A stretch of 44,782 bases of DNA, from contig CALXGR010000016.1 in NCBI GenBank assembly GCA_944387885.1, forward strand, positions 1 to 44,782, given 5' to 3'. The notes below the pieces were generated by a model. That model was not told the origin of the DNA. It searched no databases and saw only the letters and a program-made list of their open reading frames with translations. Shown one piece after another: positions 38,591-44,782 of this stretch; positions within the stretch are counted from its first letter, which is position 1; each line of letters begins with the position of its first letter. Source of the stretch: an uncultured Clostridia bacterium (GTDB lineage Bacteria; Bacillota; Clostridia; Oscillospirales; Ruminococcaceae). Position numbers and translations under genes: made by a program.

Positions 38591-38649
38591 CGGGGAGCGC
38601 AATGCTCCCCGGCCTGATCCCAACCACCCGGCGGGGAGACCCGCCTTTT
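38591..38649 (+). promoter_or_regulatory. Two-hairpin leader of the oleate hydratase mRNA
   Basis: Hairpin A: CGGGGAGC / GCTCCCCG (38591-38598, 38604-38611), loop of 5. Hairpin B: GGCGGG-GAGA-CCCGCC (38630-38645) followed by TTTT and ending only a few bases before AGGAGG. Hairpin B looks like a short intrinsic terminator, so attenuation or masking of the ribosome site is possible. Confidence 0.45.
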
Positions 38650-38664
38650 AACAGGAGGTACACT

Positions 38665-40440
38665 ATGTACTACACCAATGGCAACTATGAAGCATTCGCC
38701 CATCCCCGGAAACCCGCCGGAGTGAACAAAAAACAGGCATTTCTCGCTGGAGGCGGTCTGGCCAGTCTGGCCGCGGCAGCCTTCCTCATCCGGGACGGAC
38801 AGATGGAGGGAAGCTGAATCCATATTCTGGAGGAGAGTCCCCTGCCGGGAGGCGCCTGTGACGGTATCCTTCGGCCCGACCTGGGATTCGTGATCCGGGG
38901 CGGACGGGAGATGGAGAACCACTACGAATGTCTGTGGGACCTTTACCGTTCCATTCCCTCTCTGGAAAAGGAGGGAGAAAGTGTTCTGGATGAGTTCTAT
39001 CATCTCAACAAGGACGACCCTAACATTTCCTATAACCGTGTGACCCTGGAGCGTGGCAACAGCGCCAACACCGGCAACCGGTTCGAGCTCAGCGACCAGG
39101 GTGCCCTGGAGCTTATGGAGCTTTTCTTCACCCCTGACCAGCAGCTTTACAATAAGAGCATTACCGACGTTCTGGGTGAGGAATTCTTCCGCTCCAACTT
39201 CTGGCTTTACTGGCAGACCATGTTTGCCTTTGAGCCCTGGCACTCGGCTTTGGAAATGAAGCGGTACCTGCAGCGGTTCCTTCATCATATCGGAGGCCTG
39301 CCTGACCTTTCCGCTTTGAAATTTACCAAATACAACCAGTACGAGTCCCTTATCCTTCCTCTGGTGGAATACCTCAAAAAAGAGGGCGTTCAGTTTGAAT
39401 ACGGGGTAAAGGTCACCAACGTTCTGTTCCACTTCCTTCCCGGCAAAAAGGTAGCCCACCAGCTGGTGCTGGAGCGGCAGGGACAGGAGGAGCGGATCGA
39501 GCTTACCGAGGATGACCTGGTCTTTGTGACCAACGGTTCCTGCACCGAGCGAAGCGTTCTGGGCGACAATGACCACGCTCCGGAACTGGACCCGAATCCC
39601 GGGGATGGTTCCAGCTGGGAACTTTGGAAAAACCTTTCCGTGCAGAATGCTCTGTTCGGACATCCGGAAGTATTCTGTTCCGACCTGGATGCCACCCTCT
39701 GGGAGTCCGCCACCGTCACCCTGCTGGATGACAAGATTGCCCCCTATGTGGAGCAGATCTGCGGACGGGACCCCTATGCAGGAAAAGTGGTCACCGGCGG
39801 AATCGTCACCGTCAAGGACTCCTCCTGGCTCATGAGCTGGACCTTCAACCGTCAGCCCCATTTCAAGGCTCAGCCTGAGGGACAGCTGGTAGGCTGGATC
39901 TACGGACTTTACCCTGACCGGCCCGGCGACTATGTAGGCAAGCCCATGACCGAATGCACCGGCGCCGAGATCTGCATGGAATGGCTCTATCATCTGGGCG
40001 TTCCGGAGTCCGAGATCGAGCCCCTTGCCCGGGAATCCGCCAACACCATTCCCTGCATCATGCCCTACATTACCGCCTTCTTTATGCCCCGGCAGGCCGG
40101 GGACCGCCCCGATGTGGTGCCGGAAGGCTGCGTGAACTTTGCCTTCCTGGGTCAGTTCACCGAAACGCCCCGGGACACCGTATTCACCGTAGAGTATTCG
40201 GTACGGACTGCCATGGAAGCAGTCTATACCCTGCTGGATGTGGAACGGGGGGTACCGGAGGTATATGGCTCGGTCTACGACCTCCGTTGTCTCCTCAATG
40301 CCACCCATTATCTGCTGGACGGAAGGAAGCTCTCCGAGATGAAGTTCCCCCTTCCTTACAAACTGGCCCTGCACGCCGGGCTGGATAAATTCCAGGGAAC
40401 CACCCTGGAAGAGCTTCTCACCCAATATCACCTGATTTGA
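38665..40440 (+). pseudogene. ohyA: Oleate hydratase interrupted by an in-frame TGA at codon 51
   Basis: Together the frames give 591 codons, the usual length of oleate hydratase (myosin-cross-reactive antigen), an FAD enzyme that adds water to oleate to make 10-hydroxystearate. The start (ATG 38665, AGGAGG 6 nt upstream) opens with the family sequence '[12 protein letters not shown]' and the FAD-binding '[14 protein letters not shown]'. At 38815-38817 a TGA interrupts '...GQMEGS', and the same frame resumes at once with 'IHILEESPLPGG' and runs to 40440 without fault ('GFVIRGGREMENH', 'NFWLYWQTMFAFEPWHSALEMKRY' region, 'FNRQPHFK', 'FFMPRQAGDRPDVVP'). In homologues this position is usually Arg, so CGA to TGA is one base change. 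Neighbours use TGA as stop. A protein begun downstream (GTG 38890 or ATG 38911) would lack the FAD-binding motif. Everything else is well preserved, so this is a very recent mutation, readthrough or a sequencing error. Confidence 0.88.
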
Positions 40441-40465
40441 GGGGCCTGATGCCCCTGGAGGAACC

Positions 40466-41071
40466 ATGAAACAAACCCTTACCCTATCATCCCCGGAGCA
40501 GAGTGCCCGGGCAGCACGCAGCCGGGTATTTACCGGCAGCATGGCCATCGGTGCCCTCCTTATGGCCCTGGGAACCGTAGCCCTCTTCAATCCCCTTCTG
40601 GTGGGCTGGGCCCTCTCCCTCCTTCTCATGACAGGGTTCGGATTGTACGCAGGCGCCCAGCTCTGGGCCTACTTCCAGACCGGAAAGGAGCAGCGGAGCC
40701 CCTGGACCTTCGTGGGAGGAATCGTCCTTCTGGGATTCTCAGCCTTTTCCCTCTGGGCCTCCTTCGCCACCCCCTATGGGGCCGCCCTTCTCATTGCAGG
40801 GCTGGCCAATGTAGCCGCCCTCTTTACCATGCTCCAGGGAGCAGGTCAGATCATGACCTTTTGGGAAATGCGTCGGAATGAAATTCCCGGCGGAGGCTGG
40901 GTCCTGGCCAGCGGAATTCTGAACGCCGTAGCAGGAGTTCTCATCGTTCTCCAGCCCCTTCTGGGGTGGATGGCAGTCACCGCCGCCTGGGGAGCCTACC
41001 TTCTCATCACAGGAGTCTCCCTCATGGCAGAATCCTTCTCGGACCGCCGGGGCTGCCTTCCCAGGGCATAA
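40466..41071 (+). CDS. HdeD/DUF308-like membrane protein, 201 aa
   Basis: ATG at 40466 with GGAGG 4 nt upstream, 25 bp after the oleate hydratase stop; a small GGGGC/GCCCC hairpin lies in the gap. A ~20-residue cytosolic N-terminus is followed by six hydrophobic helices with HdeD-type repeats ('ALLMALGTVALFNPLLV', 'SGILNAVAGVLIVLQPLLGW'). It differs clearly from the HdeD-like protein at 36058. Co-transcribed with the oleate hydratase from promoter 3 and ended by the terminator at 41080-41109. The role in membrane or acid stress is taken from the family name only. Confidence 0.82.
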   Translation: MKQTLTLSSPEQSARAARSRVFTGSMAIGALLMALGTVALFNPLLVGWALSLLLMTGFGLYAGAQLWAYFQTGKEQRSPWTFVGGIVLLGFSAFSLWASFATPYGAALLIAGLANVAALFTMLQGAGQIMTFWEMRRNEIPGGGWVLASGILNAVAGVLIVLQPLLGWMAVTAAWGAYLLITGVSLMAESFSDRRGCLPRA

Positions 41072-41079
41072 AAACCAAA

Positions 41080-41109
41080 AGAGCCTTCCTTCCGGAAGGC
41101 TCTTTTTTT
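41080..41109 (+). terminator. Bidirectional terminator between HdeD-like and CRP/FNR genes
   Basis: 10-bp stem AGAGCCTTCC / GGAAGGCTCT (41080-41089, 41094-41103) followed by seven T. On the minus strand the complement of the A-rich stretch at 41069-41079 gives a T-rich tail for the convergent gene. Confidence 0.85.
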
Positions 41110-41815
41110 ATTCGTCATTGGGGTCCGGCTCGTCCTGGGTAATGGGCATCTCCACCAACAGTTCAAATCGGCTGCGGTCAAACCGAAGCAGTCCCTCATC
41201 CCGCATTTTGCAAAGTTCGTTGGAGAGGGCACTCCGGTCCACAAACAGAAAATCCGCCAGGTCCTGCCGGTTAAGGGGAATCACAAAGGTCCGGCTTCCC
41301 GCCTTGTGGTACTGAGCAGAGAGATAATCCTGAAGCCGCTCCCGCATGGTACGGCGGATGCTGTCCTCCAGTTTCCGGGTAAGATACTGCCCTTTCTGGG
41401 CCACCGCCAGGGTCAGGTTCTGCAAAAAACGAATCTGGGTGGGTGCCGTCAGAACATTCTTCCGAAGCAGCTGTTCCACGCTCAGATAGAGAATCTCGGT
41501 AGGTTCCTCCGTAGAGACGGAAAGGTGAAGGCGGTACCGCCCCACAGCGTTCAGTTCTCCCACCGTATCCCCTGCCTGAAGGACATAAAGCAGATTGTTG
41601 TTCCCATTGCTGTCAATGTGGGCCAAGTGCAGGCTTCCCGACAGAATGATGCCGATTTCCGGGAACAGATCCCCATCCTGGGCTACCACCGTCCGGCGGG
41701 GATATTTCATCCGCCGGGGATTCATGGTCCCGATGGTTTCCAAAATCTCCTGGTCTGACATGTTCCGGAAAAGCATTCCTTTTTTCAGCAGTTCCAGATT
41801 CAATTCCTCTGCCAT
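41108..41815 (-). CDS. CRP/FNR family transcription regulator, 235 aa
   Basis: N-terminal cyclic-nucleotide-type beta-roll (about 15-120; 'GIILSGSLHLAHID', 'AGDTVGELNAVG'), dimer helix (about 125-160), and a winged helix-turn-helix (about 175-225; 'LNRQDLADFLFVDRSALSNELCKM'). It lacks the Arg-Ser pair that binds cAMP phosphate in CRP and lacks the four cysteines of FNR, so the ligand is unknown; the pocket might take a fatty acid or another effector. The recognition helix carries Asp-Arg-Ser-xx-Ser-Asn instead of Glu-xx-Ser-Arg. Convergent with the oleate hydratase unit, whose promoter and two others carry GTTG-N6-CAAC operators. I infer that this is their regulator. Own strong promoter at 41854-41882. 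Confidence 0.9.
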   Translation of the reverse strand: MAEELNLELLKKGMLFRNMSDQEILETIGTMNPRRMKYPRRTVVAQDGDLFPEIGIILSGSLHLAHIDSNGNNNLLYVLQAGDTVGELNAVGRYRLHLSVSTEEPTEILYLSVEQLLRKNVLTAPTQIRFLQNLTLAVAQKGQYLTRKLEDSIRRTMRERLQDYLSAQYHKAGSRTFVIPLNRQDLADFLFVDRSALSNELCKMRDEGLLRFDRSRFELLVEMPITQDEPDPNDE

Positions 41816-41853
41816 TTTCCTCTGCCTCTCTTCTCTGGTTTGGAATTGACATT

Positions 41854-41882
41854 ATTATAGTTCTTTCACTTGCCTTCTGCAA
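41854..41882 (-). promoter_or_regulatory. Promoter of the CRP/FNR regulator
   Basis: Minus strand: -35 TTGCAG (41877-41882), 17-bp spacer, -10 TATAAT (41854-41859). Start near 41847, leader about 30 nt. No GTTG/CAAC operator is visible, so autoregulation through that motif is not indicated. Confidence 0.75.
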
Positions 41883-42160
41883 GAAGGGACCTTATCTTAT
41901 CCTAATGGTTCTCTAGATTTTTTCAGTTAGGGATGCTTGTATAATCCATAAACTCCCAATTCCAATATTTACGATCTTGCAGATACTTCTTGTTTTCCTG
42001 CTACCCTAATGGGAGCTCCGCGAAAGGTTGCGGAACAAGATTTCATAAAGGAAAGGGGAGCCCTATCACATGATAAAACCGTCACAGAAGTTCTGTGACG
42101 GTTTTGTTAGTTGCTTCCTTTGTAGCTTTACGCAATCTGTTGATCCCAACACGGTATAGT
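41883..42160. other. Intergenic stretch with a possible short transcript
   Basis: No supported gene. On the plus strand there is a TATAAT (41940-41945, poor -35), a purine-rich GGAAAGGGGAG before an ATG at 42070 opening a 24-codon frame, and then the hairpin at 42075-42105. This could be a short leader RNA, an untranslated small RNA or chance. Confidence 0.25.
42075..42105. terminator. Perfect hairpin, probable bidirectional terminator
   Basis: 15-bp inverted repeat AAAACCGTCACAGAA / TTCTGTGACGGTTTT with a single-base centre (42090), so the effective loop is a few bases. A/T ends on both sides allow use in both directions. It lies 55 bp after the stop of the DUF2007-like gene. Confidence 0.7.
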
Positions 42161-42388
42161 TCAGCGCAGTATAGCCTGAGCCAGGTCATAGTCCTTATTG
42201 GGCACAAACAAGTCGTATGCAATTTGATATTCAGGCAGCTGAAGTGAAGCTCCTATTTGTTGATTGGAATTGTGAGCTTTAATCAGCGTTTCAATGCCCC
42301 TGTCCTTCAAAAGATTAGCTTTCGCAGTCACTTTCTCCCGGGAAAAGCTGGAGAATACACAACGATGGGTGAGAAAATAGGGGCCCAT
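42161..42388 (-). CDS. DUF2007-like small protein, 75 aa
   Basis: A small soluble protein with the pattern of DUF2007 ('putative prokaryotic signal transducing' family): an N-terminal 'VFSSFSREKVTAKANLLKDRGIET' helix-turn where the family has 's.d..eAe.ik..Le..gI', and a C-terminal 'DLFVPNKDYDLAQAIL' matching 'l.V...d...A..iL'. ATG at 42388; AAAGGA lies about 13 nt upstream, which is far, so the start is uncertain. Function is unknown. The AT-richer DNA around it differs from the GC-rich regulon to the left. Confidence 0.65.
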   Translation of the reverse strand: MGPYFLTHRCVFSSFSREKVTAKANLLKDRGIETLIKAHNSNQQIGASLQLPEYQIAYDLFVPNKDYDLAQAILR

Positions 42389-42597
42389 ATTGAAAGTACC
42401 ATCCTTTACAATGTCTAATTGGTAATCTTAGAAAAACATTTTTGCACTGATAGGCTGGAAGTATCTTTTCCTGCAGGTCGACTGCAATATAAATGAATAC
42501 ATAGATATAATAACAAATCTCCAAGACCATTGCAAGAAAAGACAAAAAGAATCCGCAGGATTTCATATAGCTGCCACTACTCTGCGTTATCCTTGTT
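42389..42597. other. Intergenic, nothing recognised
   Basis: AT-rich stretch. A 116-codon frame on the minus strand crosses it but overlaps the DUF2007-like gene and the repeat and resembles no protein. Only a weak TAAGAT -10-like box precedes the DUF2007-like gene. Confidence 0.5.
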
Positions 42598-42695
42598 TTC
42601 CGACACCATCGGCCTGTTCTCGTCCGGAAGGCAAGCCAAAAAGGAACACCCGCAAGTCGGGACACGACTTACGGGTGTTCTTTTTGGTGCACTTC
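42598..42695 (-). repeat. 98-bp direct repeat, copy 1 (tRNA-Lys 3' tip plus terminator)
   Basis: 97 of 98 bases match copy 2 at 43152-43249 (G/A difference at 42627). Read on the minus strand it holds the last 11 nt of tRNA-Lys (GAAGTGCACCA) and then an intrinsic terminator (GAACACCCG... stem, 42644-42680, with T-runs on both sides). Beyond the 11 nt the tRNA is absent in this copy. Confidence 0.85.
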
Positions 42696-42711
42696 TAGAC
42701 GAAGGCGTTAA

Positions 42712-42738
42712 AACCAATATGCCGGTGGCATATTGGTT
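42712..42738. repeat. Perfect 12-bp inverted repeat
   Basis: AACCAATATGCC (42712-42723) / GGCATATTGGTT (42727-42738) with a 3-nt loop, 16 bp beyond repeat copy 1. No T-run. It may be a palindromic element of a dispersed repeat. Confidence 0.8.
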
Positions 42739-42937
42739 AGCCCGAGAGTCCCTGCGAGCCGAATCCGAGCAAGTTTGCGATGGATAAGGCCGCCTCGGAG
42801 GGGGAAGTACACCGAAAACATACCCAAGGAAAAATAACAGCACAAAAAGAAAGCCACCGCTAGGGCTCCTATGAAAGGTTGCAACACAAATAGATGGTCT
42901 CCGGTAGCATGCGCCCAGTCCCGGCACCCGCGGCCTA

Positions 42938-42962
42938 AGAAACAGTCCACTGGACTGTTTCT
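42938..42962. repeat. Perfect 11-bp inverted repeat
   Basis: AGAAACAGTCC (42938-42948) / GGACTGTTTCT (42952-42962), 3-nt loop. One of several hairpins in the non-coding 42696-43151 stretch; others are CCGCCC/GGGCGG near 43059 and AAATATCT/AGATATTT near 43105-43134. Confidence 0.75.
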
Positions 42963-43151
42963 TTCCCGCTGACTTAAGGGGTCCCCGGAGAAGATTGCGA
43001 AGCGAGATTCTCAGGGGAAAGCGAGGACTGCACCCGCAGGTGCGTTTCGAGGCCAACCGCCCGCTAGGGCGGCTCTTGGGCCGAGATATAACGGAGCGCA
43101 CTGAGAAATATCTTGACCGCAGTTCAGATATTTTGAAGGCAGCGAAGTACA

Positions 43152-43249
43152 TTCCGACACCATCGGCCTGTTCTCGTCCGAAAGGCAAGCCAAAAAGGAA
43201 CACCCGCAAGTCGGGACACGACTTACGGGTGTTCTTTTTGGTGCACTTC
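43152..43249 (-). repeat. 98-bp direct repeat, copy 2 (flank of the tRNA-Lys fragment)
   Basis: Same unit as copy 1, 554 bp to the right, here joined to a longer tRNA-Lys remnant. The terminator stem is at 43198-43234. Confidence 0.85.
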
Positions 43250-43300
43250 CAGGGACTCGAACCCTGGGCCCACTGATTAAGAGTCAGTTGCTCTACCAAC
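43239..43300 (-). tRNA. tRNA-Lys (CTT anticodon) fragment lacking the first 14 nt
   Basis: The 62 nt present, read on the minus strand, include the D-loop onward (GTTGGTAGAGCA), anticodon stem ACTGA/TCAGT with loop CTCTTAA (anticodon CTT, Lys), T arm CAGGG-TTCGAGT-CCCTG, acceptor 3' strand GAAGTGC, discriminator A and encoded CCA. The 5' acceptor strand (expected GCACTTC) and the first half of the D stem are missing and replaced by unrelated sequence from 43301 on, so it cannot fold as a tRNA. The break is where an element joined, and the recombinase gene starts 52 bp further on. Confidence 0.85.
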
Positions 43301-43351
43301 CGTTGCATCTCTCAGGGTATTTTCAGTGGGCCCGGGCCGTTTTTAGCATGG

Positions 43352-44782
43352 TTACGCTATATTTCTGCCCTCCATTTTTGTTTGAGTAATTTGGGGCATT
43401 TTTTCTGGTTCCGTCAGTTTCAGGAACTGGCGGTAGGTCAGCTTCAGGTGAAGGGTCACCTGATAGCCTTTGCCCAGTTCTACTTTCTCCAATAGCTGGC
43501 TCAGGATCACCCGCTTCCTTGCCAGGGGCGCCAGTTCGAACTCTTCCGCCCAGCCGCAAAACTGTTTGTAGCAGTCTCGCACCTGCTTGGCCAGTTCCCG
43601 CTCGTCCTCTGCCTGCTGCAGGGCCTTGGCATACTCCTGCCTGGTCTGATTCAGATCTGCTTCCGCCTTGGCAATGAGTCTGGCCAGCATCTCCTGGGAG
43701 AAGCTGCTTCTTCCCTCCAGGCACCGGAGTACCTCTCCCTCATATCGTTCCAAGGCTTTCTCGCAGTCCTGCAGCTTTCGCTCCAGGGCTGTTTTTTCTT
43801 TTCGCTTGGACTGGTACTCCTGGCGAATTTTCTGCTCCAGGACCTTGTCCCTGGGGGTCCGCCGGATGGAGCGGAACAGTTCCCGCACCGCTTCCAGCAC
43901 AATTCCGTCCACCCGGTCTGCCAGGTAGAGGGCCTGCCCGTCACAGTCCCTCAGCCGCTGGGCCCGCTGGAAGCAGTTGTACTTGGGTTTCAGGTTCTCT
44001 ATCACGGTGCCGTCCTTCAGTTTATAACGGTCCTTGTGCAGAAAACCCGACATTCTGGCTCCACAGTGGGCGCAGTAGACCAGTCCCGCCAGCAAGGTAT
44101 CGTTCTCCGACTTCTGGGCCAATCGCCTTGCCTGGGCGTTAGCGTTGCACCGCTGGGCTACCATCTCGTTGGCTTTGCGAAATAACTCTTTATCTATGAT
44201 TTCTAATTCAGGGATATACTCAGACCGGGTACTCCGGGTGATGATATATCCGGTGTACCCTTCATGGCGTAGAATCCTTAATATATGCATGGAGGTGAAC
44301 CTGGCTCCCGTGTGGGTGCGAACGCCTCGGACATTCAGCATCTCTGCTAGGGCATAGGAACTTTTTCCCTGGTAAGCAGTGAGCTCAAACAGTTCCCTTA
44401 CGATTGCCGCTTCTTTTGAATCTATCTCCAGGTCCTTCACCGGCTGACCTTTCTTGTTTATCCGGCCCTGACAGACTGCCTTGTATCCATAAGGTACTGT
44501 TCCCCCGGAATAATGTCCGCTGGAGTTTATCTGCTGGATCCGGGTGGCCACCCGCTGGGCTATTTTTTCTGATTCTCCTGCAGCCTGCCAGAACCGGATA
44601 TAGTTGATGAGTTTATCCGTGTGGCTGTCTATCTTCTGTTCCCCTTCACGGGTGCTCCACACCTGGACCCCATGCTTTACAAACCACTCTACCACATAGG
44701 GAGTTTCGCTTTCGATTCGGCCCAGCCGGTCAAAGAGGTAGACCAGGAGAATATCCAGGTTGCCCTGCTCTGCCTGGGCTTT
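43352..44782 (-). CDS. Large serine recombinase (5' end outside window)
   Basis: The frame stays open to the right edge, beyond the GTG at 44695. The visible part begins inside the resolvase catalytic domain ('LLVYLFDRLGRIESETPYVV', 'VWSTREGEQKIDSHTDKL'), so the catalytic Ser lies outside. It continues with the recombinase domain (about 80-200 of the visible part; 'GTVPYGYKAV', 'ILRHEGYTGYI'), a zinc-ribbon ('YCAHCGARMSG' ... 'YNCFQRAQRLRDCDG'), a coiled coil rich in Glu/Lys/Arg and a short C-terminal region. This is the architecture of integrases of phages and of Tn4451/Tn5397-like transposons of Clostridia. Its gene lies beside the element end, as usual for such integrases, and the truncated tRNA-Lys marks that end. 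Confidence 0.92.
   Translation of the reverse strand, partial: KAQAEQGNLDILLVYLFDRLGRIESETPYVVEWFVKHGVQVWSTREGEQKIDSHTDKLINYIRFWQAAGESEKIAQRVATRIQQINSSGHYSGGTVPYGYKAVCQGRINKKGQPVKDLEIDSKEAAIVRELFELTAYQGKSSYALAEMLNVRGVRTHTGARFTSMHILRILRHEGYTGYIITRSTRSEYIPELEIIDKELFRKANEMVAQRCNANAQARRLAQKSENDTLLAGLVYCAHCGARMSGFLHKDRYKLKDGTVIENLKPKYNCFQRAQRLRDCDGQALYLADRVDGIVLEAVRELFRSIRRTPRDKVLEQKIRQEYQSKRKEKTALERKLQDCEKALERYEGEVLRCLEGRSSFSQEMLARLIAKAEADLNQTRQEYAKALQQAEDERELAKQVRDCYKQFCGWAEEFELAPLARKRVILSQLLEKVELGKGYQVTLHLKLTYRQFLKLTEPEKMPQITQTKMEGRNIA

Noticed and set aside
38815..38817. TGA as selenocysteine or a reassigned codon
   Set aside because: Homologues have Arg at this site, there is no clear SECIS-like hairpin right after it, and other genes in the window use TGA as their stop.
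42577..43308. A 243-codon frame on the minus strand
   Set aside because: It runs through both 98-bp repeats, several hairpins and the tRNA fragment, so it is non-coding.

Overview
The window looks like Gram-positive Bacillota DNA, most likely a gut-type Clostridia (Oscillospirales-like) chromosome. Reasons: strong AGGAGG-type ribosome binding sites, frequent GTG/TTG starts, GC-rich coding DNA with clean rho-independent terminators, no outer-membrane genes, and a mobile-element boundary at the right end. The taxon is an inference; no rRNA or marker gene is present.

Left three quarters (1-34,800, all minus strand): an unusual rotary-ATPase locus. One promoter (about 30,448-30,475) appears to drive a roughly 26-kb operon ending at a terminator at 4,691-4,719. 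In transcription order it encodes a 2,131-residue surface protein with a collagen-like stalk; a 540-residue protein of the same layout with a Gly-Gly-X stalk; a c-subunit-like proteolipid; a b/delta-like stalk protein; F1-like alpha, gamma, beta and epsilon subunits; a polytopic membrane protein; a small anchored 'head-only' protein; and a 3,670-residue surface protein with hydrophobic segments at both ends and a long GLUG-type beta-helix. The catalytic residues of the F1 part look intact. There is no a subunit, and the c-like protein has Ala where the ion-binding Asp/Glu should be. The motor therefore looks able to hydrolyse ATP but unable to couple to an ion gradient, and is physically linked to giant extracellular proteins. 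I think this is the undescribed system: an F1-like ATPase repurposed for mechanical work on the cell surface, comparable in concept only to the F1-like ATPases of mycoplasmas.

Signalling genes flank it. Upstream lies a two-gene unit of a CHASE2 class III adenylate cyclase and a membrane GGDEF-EAL protein with both catalytic motifs degraded. Downstream are an MBL-fold hydrolase of a cyclase-associated type, a GAF protein, a secreted beta-helix/Ig-like protein and a FecR-domain protein cut by the window edge. Together they suggest a cyclic-nucleotide and envelope-sensing circuit.

Right part (35,000-41,900): a separate envelope/fatty-acid regulon. Three promoters, in front of a PH-domain/HdeD pair, an alpha/beta hydrolase and an oleate hydratase/HdeD pair, each carry a GTTG-N6-CAAC-like operator at exactly the same distance from a TATACT -10 box, as expected for class II activation by a CRP/FNR regulator. 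Such a regulator is encoded convergently at 41,108-41,815. The oleate hydratase is broken by one in-frame TGA.

Right end (42,160-44,782): a DUF2007-like gene, two 98-bp direct repeats carrying the tRNA-Lys 3' end and its terminator, a hairpin-rich non-coding stretch, a tRNA-Lys lacking its first 14 nt, and a large serine recombinase cut by the edge. This is the boundary of an integrated element.
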